Part shown: piece by piece, positions 25,731 through 34,671 of the stretch
Numbering within the stretch: the first letter of the stretch is position 1
Layout: each line of letters starts with the position of its first letter
DNA from: an uncultured Bacteroidales bacterium
GTDB taxonomy: Bacteria; Bacteroidota; Bacteroidia; Bacteroidales; Bacteroidaceae
Reading direction: 5' to 3'
Assembly: GCA_937916465.1 (NCBI GenBank)
Contig: CALFTK010000042.1
Coordinates: 1 to 38,419 of the forward strand
DNA: 38,419 nt
The notes under the pieces: generated by a model
What the model was told of the DNA's origin: nothing
The model's database searches: none
Seen by the model: only the letters and a program-made list of their open reading frames with translations
Translations under genes and position numbers: made by a program

Positions 25731-27203
25731 ATGTCATTTATTACAGATAAGGTTGTAATGGACGGTTTGACATACGATGATGTGTTGTTAATACCGGCTT
25801 ATTCGGAAGTGTTACCAAGAACAGTTGAACTTTCAACTAAGTTTTCACGTAATATTGAGTTGAAGATTCCTTTTGTAACTGCTGCTATGGATACAGTTAC
25901 AGAATCTACTATGGCTATTGCTATTGCCCGTGAGGGTGGTATAGGTGTTATTCACAAGAATATGTCTATTGAAGAGCAGGCAAGACAGGTGGCAATAGTA
26001 AAACGTGCTGAAAATGGTATGATTTTTGATCCTGTTACCATAAAGCGCGGTTCTACTGTAAAGAATGCTTTGGACCTTATGGCTGAGTATCATATTGGTG
26101 GTATTCCTGTGGTTGATGATGATAATAATCTGGTTGGTATTGTAACAAACCGAGATTTGCGTTTTGAAAAAGATATGGGTAAGCACATTGATGATGTTAT
26201 GACAAAAGATAATATTATCACTACCCATCCGGGAACTGACATGGAGACAGCATCGCAGATACTTCAAGAGAATAAGATAGAAAAACTGCCGGTTGTAGAA
26301 AATGGCAAATTGGTAGGGCTTATCACATATAAAGATATAACTAAAGCAAAAGACAAACCTATGGCTTGTAAAGATAGCAAAGGTCGTTTGCGCGTAGCTG
26401 CCGGTGTGGGCGTTACCAACGATACTTTGGAACGTATGCAGGCTTTGGTTGATGCAGGTGCCGATGCTATTGTTATAGATACAGCTCACGGTCATTCAAA
26501 AGGTGTGATAGAAAAACTTAAAGAGGCTAAAAAACGTTTCCCAAATATTGATATAGTTGTAGGAAATATTGCTACAGGCGAAGCTGCAAAGATGTTGGTT
26601 GAAGCTGGTGCTGACGCTGTAAAAGTTGGTATAGGACCGGGTTCTATCTGTACTACTCGAGTGGTTGCAGGTGTAGGTGTACCACAGCTTTCTGCAGTTT
26701 ATGATGTTGCAAAAGCATTGGAAGGAACCGGTGTTCCTTTGATAGCCGATGGTGGTCTGCGCTATTCCGGTGATGTTGTCAAAGCTTTGGCAGCAGGTGG
26801 TTATAGTGTAATGATAGGTTCTTTGGTGGCAGGTACAGAAGAGGCTCCGGGTGATACAATCATCTTTAATGGCCGTAAGTTCAAGTCATATCGTGGTATG
26901 GGTTCGTTGGAAGCTATGGAGAATGGATCAAAAGACCGTTATTTCCAAGCAGACCAGTGCGATGTGAAGAAACTTGTTCCAGAGGGTATTGCTGCACGTG
27001 TTCCTTACAAAGGCACTTTGTATGAAGTTATCTATCAGTTGGTAGGTGGTTTGCGTTCCGGTATGGGTTATTGTGGCGCTGCAAATATCAAGCAGTTGCA
27101 CAATGCAAAGTTTACCCGCATTACAAATGCCGGTGTGGCTGAAAGTCATCCACACGATGTAGCAATAACAAGCGAGGCACCAAACTATAGTCGTCACGAA
27201 TAA
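25731..27203 (+). CDS. guaB: Inosine-5'-monophosphate dehydrogenase
   Basis: This enzyme oxidises IMP to XMP with NAD+, the committed step to GTP. The protein has 490 residues. The barrel is interrupted by a CBS pair (about 95-205: GGIPVVDDDNNLVGIVTNRD and KLPVVENGKLVGLITYKDI). The catalytic C307 sits in GIGPGSICTTR. The mobile flap and a C-terminus ending in EAPNYSRHE are complete. It sits in the middle of the recQ-to-mutL block; an AAGGAG stretch lies upstream, near the recQ stop. Confidence 0.97.
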   Translation: MSFITDKVVMDGLTYDDVLLIPAYSEVLPRTVELSTKFSRNIELKIPFVTAAMDTVTESTMAIAIAREGGIGVIHKNMSIEEQARQVAIVKRAENGMIFDPVTIKRGSTVKNALDLMAEYHIGGIPVVDDDNNLVGIVTNRDLRFEKDMGKHIDDVMTKDNIITTHPGTDMETASQILQENKIEKLPVVENGKLVGLITYKDITKAKDKPMACKDSKGRLRVAAGVGVTNDTLERMQALVDAGADAIVIDTAHGHSKGVIEKLKEAKKRFPNIDIVVGNIATGEAAKMLVEAGADAVKVGIGPGSICTTRVVAGVGVPQLSAVYDVAKALEGTGVPLIADGGLRYSGDVVKALAAGGYSVMIGSLVAGTEEAPGDTIIFNGRKFKSYRGMGSLEAMENGSKDRYFQADQCDVKKLVPEGIAARVPYKGTLYEVIYQLVGGLRSGMGYCGAANIKQLHNAKFTRITNAGVAESHPHDVAITSEAPNYSRHE

Positions 27204-27214
27204 TTTGTATTGAA

Positions 27215-28633
27215 ATGAAAAGAACAGCATTGCTATTTCTAACCTCTTTGTTCTCAGTATTCCTATCTGCTCAAGTAGTGGATAACGATGCTTTGATTAT
27301 GACAATAGATGACAAAGAAGTAACTAAGTCAGAGTTTGAATACTTCTTGAAGAAGAATAGAACTGCTGTAGAGCCTTTGTCCAAAAAGGAGTTGAAAGAG
27401 TATGCAGATCTGTTCTTGAATTTCAAACTGAAAGTGGCGGCAGCTGAACGTGCCGGTATAGATACTACTGCAACATTCATAGAAGAATATACTCAGTATC
27501 GCGGTATTCAGGCGGAAGAGTATTTGGTTGATTCTGCTTACTTGGAGTATATGGCTAAACAGACATTTGAAGCTTCGGCAAAAGAGGTAGGCCCCGACGG
27601 TATAGTAAATCTGAATATTCTTACTATTGTTCCAGAAAGCAATTCGCAGGAGGATATGGCTATAGCATCACAAAAAATTGATTCTATATTTAACCTATTG
27701 CGTAATGGTGCAAACTTTAATGAAACTGCAGCCAAAAATTCACAAGACGGTGTAGCCAGAAATGGAGGTATAGTAGGTTGGGTGTCTCGTGGACAGGTAC
27801 CCGATTTTATATCCGAAAGAGCATTCTCTATGCCTGTAAATGAGATGTCAGCTCCTTTTTTGTGCGAAATGGGATATATGATTATCAAAATAACAGGTAA
27901 GCAAGATTTTGGGTCATTTAGCGATCATAGAGCCTCTATCTATGAATGGATGGAACGTGAAGGTTATAATGTACTTGCAAAGCGTGAAAAGGCCAAGAAG
28001 ATTGCAAAAGAGCGCGGATGGGAAGGACTATCCGACGACGAAGCAGTGGCTCGTGCCGATAGTATGCTTGAGATAATATATCCGGAATTCGGACTTATAT
28101 CGCAAGAATATTACGATGGTCTTTTGATGTTTGAGATAAGTAACCAGGAGGTTTGGCAGAGGTCAACTACCGATACTTTGGGCTTGGAACAGTTCTTTGA
28201 AAAGAACAAGAAGAGTTTAAAATTTGAGATACCTCGTTTTAAGGGGCTTTTGTTGTTCTGCAAATCGGAACAGGTGTTCAATGAAATAGTTGCGGCATTA
28301 GAAGGGTGCGATGTTGACAAACAGATAGAGGTTATAGCGGAATTCAATAAGAATGAAGCTAATGTTCGCGTGTTGCGTGGTCCTATAGAAAAAGGAAGAA
28401 ACAGCTATGTGGACAGTGTGGTATTTGGAGAAGGCGATTATGAGCCACGTGAAGATTATCCGTATATTAACGTAATAGGAAAGGCAATAACATATCCCGA
28501 AGAACTTCAGGATTCATACGGTGAAGCGGTTAATGCATATCAAGACTCTTTGGAAAAGATGTGGATAAAGAAGTTGCGTAAAGAAATACCATACAAGGTA
28601 AATAAAAAAGTTCTAAAATCGGTGGCTCTTTGA
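27215..28633 (+). CDS. Periplasmic peptidyl-prolyl isomerase (parvulin/PpiC type)
   Basis: The precursor has 472 residues with a signal peptide (TALLFLTSLFSVFLSAQ). A SurA-like N-terminal chaperone region is followed by one parvulin domain (about 125-235), whose core NGANFNETAAKNSQDGVARN and GGIVGWVSRGQVPDFISERA is easily seen. The C-terminal half is helical and charged, with a second, strongly degenerate region. It probably assists outer-membrane protein folding. It begins 11 bp after guaB and ends 5 bp before the next gene, a putative folding-related lipoprotein. Confidence 0.9.
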   Translation: MKRTALLFLTSLFSVFLSAQVVDNDALIMTIDDKEVTKSEFEYFLKKNRTAVEPLSKKELKEYADLFLNFKLKVAAAERAGIDTTATFIEEYTQYRGIQAEEYLVDSAYLEYMAKQTFEASAKEVGPDGIVNLNILTIVPESNSQEDMAIASQKIDSIFNLLRNGANFNETAAKNSQDGVARNGGIVGWVSRGQVPDFISERAFSMPVNEMSAPFLCEMGYMIIKITGKQDFGSFSDHRASIYEWMEREGYNVLAKREKAKKIAKERGWEGLSDDEAVARADSMLEIIYPEFGLISQEYYDGLLMFEISNQEVWQRSTTDTLGLEQFFEKNKKSLKFEIPRFKGLLLFCKSEQVFNEIVAALEGCDVDKQIEVIAEFNKNEANVRVLRGPIEKGRNSYVDSVVFGEGDYEPREDYPYINVIGKAITYPEELQDSYGEAVNAYQDSLEKMWIKKLRKEIPYKVNKKVLKSVAL

Positions 28634-28638
28634 TTCTT

Positions 28639-29514
28639 ATGAAAACCAGATGCTTAAGATACACCCTTTTGTGGTTGTTACCACTATCTCTTTTGCTTGC
28701 GTCATGCGGAAAAAAAGAGGAAGTCAGGTATGCATCGGGCAAAACTCCATTGGTAGAACTTGATGGAAATGTACTTTATCAAGAGGACTTGCAACAGGTG
28801 TTGCCGGTAAATATTACAGAAGCTGACAGTGCACAGTTTGCAGATCGTTATATTGAGAATTGGCTGTCAGAACTGTTGCTTTATCAGAATGCTGAAAGAA
28901 ACGTGCGCGACGATAAGAGTATCGATGAATTGGTAGAGAACTATAGAAGGTCATTGATAGTACATGAATATCAGCAACTTTTAATAAAGCAGAAGATAGA
29001 ACAGAATATTTCCATGCAGGAGATATTATCCTTCTATGAAGAGAATAAGAATTTGTTTGTATTGGAAGAGCCTATAATGAAAGGGTTGTTTATAAAATTA
29101 CCTCTTTCTGCGCCAAATCAGGCCAGTATTAAAAGATTGTATCGTCTTAGAGATGACGAATCGTATGATGAAATAGAGAAGTATTGCATAAGAAATGCAC
29201 CATACTACGAATTCTTCTATGACTATTGGCATCAGGTATCAGATATTGAAATACTATTACCAAAAATGGATGTTTTGCTTCAGGATTATTTGGATAAAAA
29301 CAACTTTTTGGAGCTTAAAGATGACGATTTTCTATACCTGCTTAATGTAAGTGAATATCTTCCCAAAGGTAGCGTTGCTCCAATAGAACAGGTGGAAAAC
29401 AGTATTAAAAGGCTTTTAGTAAACAATAAAGAGGTTACATATATACAACAGATAAAAAAGGATTTGTATAACACAGCTATTGAAAACAATAGAGTAATAT
29501 TCCATAATAAGTGA
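28639..29514 (+). CDS. SurA-N-like lipoprotein without a parvulin domain
   Basis: The protein has 291 residues. The signal peptide ends in a strong lipobox (LLLASC), predicting a lipoprotein. The following ELDGNVLYQEDLQQVLP and long helical segment (YIENWLSELLLYQNA) resemble the start of SurA-type chaperones. No parvulin core with its GG..GW pattern is visible, so catalysis is unlikely. I would call it a chaperone-like member of the cluster, function unproven. The ATG at 28639 is preferred to a TTG at 28630. Its TGA stop overlaps the ATG of the surA-like gene by one base. Confidence 0.8.
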   Translation: MKTRCLRYTLLWLLPLSLLLASCGKKEEVRYASGKTPLVELDGNVLYQEDLQQVLPVNITEADSAQFADRYIENWLSELLLYQNAERNVRDDKSIDELVENYRRSLIVHEYQQLLIKQKIEQNISMQEILSFYEENKNLFVLEEPIMKGLFIKLPLSAPNQASIKRLYRLRDDESYDEIEKYCIRNAPYYEFFYDYWHQVSDIEILLPKMDVLLQDYLDKNNFLELKDDDFLYLLNVSEYLPKGSVAPIEQVENSIKRLLVNNKEVTYIQQIKKDLYNTAIENNRVIFHNK

Positions 29515-30884
29515 TGAAAAAGAGGGTACATATATTTGCAGTTGTTGCCATTTCGTTATTCTGTTTTGCAAACATAGAGGCTCAGAATAATATAATTGAC
29601 GAAGTGGTATGGGTAGTTGGCGATGAAGCTATCTATAAATCAGAAGTAGAAGAGGCACGTCATGATGCGCAATTAAGAGGAATCAGATGGGAAGGCGATC
29701 CATATAGCATTATTCCCGAAGAACTTGCCATTAGAAAATTGTATTTGAATCAAGCTAAGTTAGATAGTATATTTGTTACTCCCGATGAAGTTAATCAGCA
29801 GTTGGAAATGCGTATTCAATCAATGGCAGATCAGTTGGGCGGAACAGAAAAGTTGCTTGAATACTATGGGCTTACTATGAATCAGCTTAAAGAAAAGTTT
29901 TATGAATCCATAGAGAGCGAAATAATAGTAAGTCGTGTGCAGTCTAAAATTATAGATAAGGTTAAGGTGACGCCGGCTGAAGTTAGAAGATATATAGCAA
30001 ATATTTCTGCTGATGAAATTCCGTATGTGCCAACTCAGGTTGAGGTACAGATTCTAACACAGGAACCTGTCATTCCACAAGAAGAGATTGATATTGTAAA
30101 GGAGAGATTAAGAGAATTCTCCGAGAGAATACAATCGGGTGAAACTAAGTTCTCAACATTGGCTATGCTCTATTCGGAAGATCCCGGTTCGGCAAGATTA
30201 GGTGGTGAATGTGGCTTTAAGGGACGTGGTGAATTTGTTCCCGAATTTTCGGCTGTAGCATTCAATTTGACTGACCCGACAAAGGTTTCAAAAATAGTGG
30301 AAACAGAATATGGATTCCATATTATTCAGTTGAAAGAACGTTTGGGCGATATGGTTAATGTGCGCCATATTCTTCTGAAACCCAGAGTACCTCAGGAGAG
30401 TATAGATGCATCTCTTGCCAGATTGGACTCTATAGCAGACGATATTCGTGAAGGCGACTTTACGTTCGAAGACGCAGTGCTATATTTGTCTGCCGATAAA
30501 GATACCAAGAACAATAAAGGTTTGATGATGTATCATCCCGAAGGAGAAAATACATCTATTTCTAAATTTGAAATGCAACAGCTGCCTCAGGATGTGGCAA
30601 AAGTGGTAAATACAATGCATGTTTCTGAAGTATCCGATCCATTTGTAATGCAAATGTCAAATGGAAAAATAGTATGTGCTATTGTAAAACTTAAAACTCG
30701 AATCAGTGGCCATAAAGCAACCATGGTTGACGATTACCAAATACTACAACAAATGGTTCTTATAGACAAACAGGAGAAGGCCATTGCCGAATGGGTTAAA
30801 GAACAGCAAAAGACAACATACGTAAAGATTTCAGAGGGCTGGAATAAAGGAGGCTACAAATATCCGGGTTGGGGCGAACGTTAA
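29514..30884 (+). CDS. surA: SurA-like periplasmic chaperone with parvulin domains
   Basis: The precursor has 456 residues with a signal peptide (HIFAVVAISLFCFANIEAQ). The N-terminal chaperone region carries VVWVVGDEAIYKSEVEEA, followed by a parvulin domain (about 174-275) with YSEDPGSARLGGECGFKGRG. A second parvulin-like domain starts at VNVRHILLKP. The layout matches SurA, which escorts outer-membrane proteins to the Bam complex. The start overlaps the preceding stop (TGATG), implying translational coupling; a GTG at 29511 would add one residue. Confidence 0.92.
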   Translation: MKKRVHIFAVVAISLFCFANIEAQNNIIDEVVWVVGDEAIYKSEVEEARHDAQLRGIRWEGDPYSIIPEELAIRKLYLNQAKLDSIFVTPDEVNQQLEMRIQSMADQLGGTEKLLEYYGLTMNQLKEKFYESIESEIIVSRVQSKIIDKVKVTPAEVRRYIANISADEIPYVPTQVEVQILTQEPVIPQEEIDIVKERLREFSERIQSGETKFSTLAMLYSEDPGSARLGGECGFKGRGEFVPEFSAVAFNLTDPTKVSKIVETEYGFHIIQLKERLGDMVNVRHILLKPRVPQESIDASLARLDSIADDIREGDFTFEDAVLYLSADKDTKNNKGLMMYHPEGENTSISKFEMQQLPQDVAKVVNTMHVSEVSDPFVMQMSNGKIVCAIVKLKTRISGHKATMVDDYQILQQMVLIDKQEKAIAEWVKEQQKTTYVKISEGWNKGGYKYPGWGER

Positions 30885-30897
30885 TTTTTTATTGTAA

Positions 30898-32562
30898 ATG
30901 AAACAGCTATTCAATAGAATCACTACGGTTGTAACTTTGCTTTATGCTTTGTCTCCTATGCTTTCTGCACAAACTTTTATTGAGGTGCAGGATAGTGTAG
31001 TATCCGATACTGCATCTGCAAATGAGAACTTTGTATATCTGTTGAATGCCGATGAATTGCGCTATAGCGAAAGAGTTAATCCGGATGCCCAGATTTTGGT
31101 GGGAAATGTTGTGTTCAGACAAGATAGTATGTATATGTACTGTGACAGCGCTCTCTTTTTTCAAGAAGCCAATTCTTTTAATGCATACCACAATATTAGG
31201 GTAGAACAGGGTGATACTCTGTTTCTGTATGGTGATTCTCTCTTTTATAATGGTAACACCCGAATCTTGAAGATACGTGACAATGTGCGAATAGAGAATA
31301 CCACGATGGTACTGCTGACAGACAGCTTGAACTATGAACGCGATGCCGAATTGGGTTACTTCTTTGCAGGTGGTACGTTACTTGATGAAGAGAATACTCT
31401 GACTTCTGATTATGGTCAGTTCCATACACCCACAAAGATGGCAACTTTTATGAAAGATGTCTTTTTGGAGAGCGAAGATTATAACCTCTCTTCTGACACA
31501 TTACTTTACAATACAGATTTACATACTGCATATTTTGTGTCGCCTACAGAAATTATTAGCGATGAAACAACCATTCATACAAACAACGGTAATTTTAATA
31601 CAGATTTGAAAGAAGCTGTTTTACTGAATCGCTCTGTGATAATACAGAAGGATGGGGAGCAGACTATGGTTGGCGATAGTATTGTTTTTAATGAAGCGGA
31701 AGGGCAGGCCGAAGCATTTGGAAATGTAGAGATAAGGAACTATACCGACAAATTGGATGTGGATGGTGAATATGCATATTTTAACCATCAGAACGATTCG
31801 GCGGTAGTTACCGGAAATGCGCTTGCCATAGAGTATTCTACAGGCGATAGTCTGTATATTCATGCCGATACATTCAGACTGCTTACCTTCTATAATGCAA
31901 CTAAAGATACGGTGCTTTACAGGGAGATGCGGGCATTTAATAAAGTTAAGGCATACAGAACTGATATGCAGATGGTTGCCGATTCGTTGGTATTTAATTC
32001 TATAGACACCTGTCTGACGCTTTATAAGGACCCCATAGTATGGAGCGAGAACCAACAGGTTTTAGGCGAAAAGATATCTGTGTATATGAATGACAGTACT
32101 ATAGATTGGGCACACGTAATAGGTCAGGCATTGTTCATTCAACAAATAGATACCATCCATTATAACCAGATAGCCGGAAGGGAGATGAAGGCTTATTTCA
32201 AGGACGGTGCAATAGAACGTACAGATGTAAATGGAAATGTTTTGGTCATTTACTATCCGGAAGATGAAGATATGGAGATGATGGGTATGAATACAACCGA
32301 AGCTTCGCAACTATCGGCCTATTTTATGAATAGAGAGGTCTATAAAATAGTGATAAATAGAAAATCGAATGGTGTAATGTATCCTATGGATCAGTTGACA
32401 GATAAAATAATGTATCTGGAGAACTTCAATTGGTTTGATACATTACGTCCATTTTCTCGATATGATATATTTTATTGGAGAGGAAAGGCTGCATCAGAAC
32501 AGCTTAAATCGTCTCCTATGATAGATATTCCATTACCAACACTCAACAGAAATAAGAATTGA
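30898..32562 (+). CDS. OstA/LptA-like protein, LPS transport
   Basis: The precursor has 554 residues with a signal peptide to about residue 25. It contains many repeats of the OstA-type beta pattern, alternating 'G-D-S-L-x-Y' and 'G-N-V-x-I' strands (for example GDSLFYNGNTRILKIRDNVR and VGDSIVFNEAEGQAEAFGNV). These build the jellyroll bridge that carries LPS across the periplasm. It is much longer than enteric LptA and fits the Bacteroidota OstA-like family. It follows surA by 13 bp. lptB at 16665 would supply the energy for the same pathway. Confidence 0.88.
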   Translation: MKQLFNRITTVVTLLYALSPMLSAQTFIEVQDSVVSDTASANENFVYLLNADELRYSERVNPDAQILVGNVVFRQDSMYMYCDSALFFQEANSFNAYHNIRVEQGDTLFLYGDSLFYNGNTRILKIRDNVRIENTTMVLLTDSLNYERDAELGYFFAGGTLLDEENTLTSDYGQFHTPTKMATFMKDVFLESEDYNLSSDTLLYNTDLHTAYFVSPTEIISDETTIHTNNGNFNTDLKEAVLLNRSVIIQKDGEQTMVGDSIVFNEAEGQAEAFGNVEIRNYTDKLDVDGEYAYFNHQNDSAVVTGNALAIEYSTGDSLYIHADTFRLLTFYNATKDTVLYREMRAFNKVKAYRTDMQMVADSLVFNSIDTCLTLYKDPIVWSENQQVLGEKISVYMNDSTIDWAHVIGQALFIQQIDTIHYNQIAGREMKAYFKDGAIERTDVNGNVLVIYYPEDEDMEMMGMNTTEASQLSAYFMNREVYKIVINRKSNGVMYPMDQLTDKIMYLENFNWFDTLRPFSRYDIFYWRGKAASEQLKSSPMIDIPLPTLNRNKN

Positions 32563-32564
32563 TT

Positions 32565-32864
32565 ATGGGATTATTCAGCATGCGTACACCAAGAAGGTTC
32601 GAACATAAGTATATTTATTATGACGAACGCAAAGAAAAATTGTCTAAGATAGAGGAAAAGGCAAAACGTGATTTGGGTATGTTGCCCAACGAGTCATACA
32701 ACCCGGAATCGATTCGTGGAAAGTTTCTTGAATCCACAACCCATTTAAAGAAAAAGAAAGAGTCGGGTGGAAGTTCATTATCTCCACAAATGGCTGTAGT
32801 GCTGATAGTGGTTTTGCTGCTTGTGCTTTATTATCTGGTTAACGGATATTGGTTTGGTGTATGA
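32565..32864 (+). CDS. Small tail-anchored membrane protein
   Basis: I do not recognise a named family. The 99 residues comprise a charged cytosolic part (FEHKYIYYDERKEKLSKIEE) and a C-terminal membrane helix (MAVVLIVVLLLVLYYLVNGY), so it would be anchored by its tail. The ATG at 32565 follows the ostA-like stop by 2 bp, and its own stop overlaps the mutL ATG (ATGA). Tight coupling on both sides argues that it is a real gene. Confidence 0.8.
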   Translation: MGLFSMRTPRRFEHKYIYYDERKEKLSKIEEKAKRDLGMLPNESYNPESIRGKFLESTTHLKKKKESGGSSLSPQMAVVLIVVLLLVLYYLVNGYWFGV

Positions 32865-34651
32865 GTAGTGTGATAAGAATATTGCCTCCCGATGTGGCTT
32901 CTCAAATAGCAGCAGGCGAAGTGGTAAACCGTCCATCGTCAGTTGTTAAGGAACTTTTGGAAAATGCTATAGATGCAGGAGCAACCAGTATAAAAATTAT
33001 AGTGGTAGATGCAGGGCGTACCTCTATTCAGGTTATTGATAATGGTATAGGTATGAGTAGTGAAGATGCCACTACTGCATTTCAGCGTCATGCAACATCA
33101 AAGATATCTATATCGGACGATCTGTATTCTTTATCAACCTTTGGATTCCGTGGTGAAGCGTTGGCCTCTATAGCAGCCGTTGCCCAAGTGGAACTGCGCA
33201 CACGTCGTAAGGATGATGAAACTGGTACACTTATAGAGGTTGCTGCTTCGGAAATAGTAAATAAGGAGACAGTGACCTGTTCGGCAGGAAGTAGTTTTAT
33301 TGTAAAGAATCTGTTTTACAATGTACCTGCCAGAAGAAAGTTTCTAAAAAGTAATCAGACTGAATTCGGTCATATACTGACAGAAGTAGAGAGAGTTGCT
33401 ATAGTGAAACCGGATGTGGCTATATCATTATTTCATCAGGGTGAAGAGGTGTTATCATTGCCGGTCTCTTCTGTTAAACAGCGTCTGGTAAATCTGTTCG
33501 GTAAAAAGATAAATCAGCAATTGCTACCAGTTGACGTAACTACATCGGTTCTATCTATAACCGGTTTTGCAGGAAACTTGGAGAGTGTGCGAAAAAAAGT
33601 GCCGGAACAGTATTTTTTTGTAAATGGCAGATATATGAAACATCCCTATTTCCATAGGGCAGTACTATCGGCATACGAAGGTATGATACAAGAGGGGTTT
33701 CAAGCACCATATTTTCTCTTTTTGCAAGTGCCTGCAGATAGTATAGATGTGAATATTCATCCTACAAAGACAGAAATTAAGTTCACCGATGAACAGGTGC
33801 TTTGGAAAATATTGGCATCGGCAGTAAAAGAGACCATAGGACGCTTTGAAAGTGCGCCCATGATAGATTTTAATACTACCGATATGCCCGATATACCCGT
33901 TTTGGATAGTTCAAAACCACCTATACAACCTAAGGTGAATTATGATACATCATATAATCCTTTTAAGAATATATCGGCAGTACCCAAACCGACAAGCACC
34001 TATAATTGGGAAAAGTTGTATGAAAAGGTAGATAGAGAAACTCCTGCGGAGCCTCTTGCAGATGAACTTTTTTTAACTCAGGAAGCAGTTCCTAAACAGC
34101 AACTGTTTCAGTTGAATGGAAAGTACATAGTAGCGGCAACTCCCGAAGGACTTCTTATAGTCAATCAGCATAGAGCCCATGTACGCATATTGTACGAAAA
34201 ATATCTGCGTGAAAGTGCCGAAGAAGATGTTGTATCACAAGGATTGTTATTCCCCGAAATGTTTCAACTTTCACCCATTGATGCACAGTGGTATAGTGAA
34301 TTGAAAGATAATTTTGCAGCTATGGGGTTCGATATATCAGATATGGGGCATGGCGCAATAGCTGTGCAAGGTGTTCCTTATGGTTTGGAGAATCAGAATT
34401 ACGAGGCTTTGATATTGGATATATTATCTTCGTATCGTGATGATACCGTAACGCTGAAGGATCAGCAAGTAGATAGGATGGCTTTTGTGGTTGCCAGAAA
34501 GGCTGCGCTTAAAAATGGCAAAACTCTTTCCGCAACTGAAATGCAGGAATTGTTAAACCAACTTTTTGAGACATCAGTGCCCGGTAGAACTCCCGATGGT
34601 AAAATTGTCTATATACAACAAACAGACGATCAGATAGACCGTCTGTTCTAA
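32861..34651 (+). CDS. mutL: DNA mismatch repair protein MutL
   Basis: The protein has 596 residues. The N-terminal GHKL ATPase has E34-N35 in ELLENAIDAG, DNGIG (60-64) and GFRGEA (95-100), all intact. A linker (about 335-410) joins the C-terminal dimerisation domain. There the endonuclease motif DQHA(x)2E(x)4E is replaced by NQHRAHVRILYE (435-446), the conserved Cys of the ACR motif is Arg (R546), and the CPHGRP position reads SVPGRTP. It is therefore probably a matchmaker ATPase without nicking activity. The ATG overlaps the preceding stop by 4 bp. Confidence 0.95.
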   Translation: MSSVIRILPPDVASQIAAGEVVNRPSSVVKELLENAIDAGATSIKIIVVDAGRTSIQVIDNGIGMSSEDATTAFQRHATSKISISDDLYSLSTFGFRGEALASIAAVAQVELRTRRKDDETGTLIEVAASEIVNKETVTCSAGSSFIVKNLFYNVPARRKFLKSNQTEFGHILTEVERVAIVKPDVAISLFHQGEEVLSLPVSSVKQRLVNLFGKKINQQLLPVDVTTSVLSITGFAGNLESVRKKVPEQYFFVNGRYMKHPYFHRAVLSAYEGMIQEGFQAPYFLFLQVPADSIDVNIHPTKTEIKFTDEQVLWKILASAVKETIGRFESAPMIDFNTTDMPDIPVLDSSKPPIQPKVNYDTSYNPFKNISAVPKPTSTYNWEKLYEKVDRETPAEPLADELFLTQEAVPKQQLFQLNGKYIVAATPEGLLIVNQHRAHVRILYEKYLRESAEEDVVSQGLLFPEMFQLSPIDAQWYSELKDNFAAMGFDISDMGHGAIAVQGVPYGLENQNYEALILDILSSYRDDTVTLKDQQVDRMAFVVARKAALKNGKTLSATEMQELLNQLFETSVPGRTPDGKIVYIQQTDDQIDRLF

Positions 34652-34671
34652 AGTATTCTTTATAATTCCTA

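Noticed and set aside
25845..26495. 216-codon open frame antisense to guaB
   Set aside because: It lies wholly inside a highly conserved gene on the other strand, has a Ser/Cys/His/Tyr-rich composition typical of reverse-frame translation, and shows no domain.
31621..32055. 144-codon open frame antisense to the OstA-like gene
   Set aside because: Shadow of a repetitive beta-strand gene; no start-site context and no motif.
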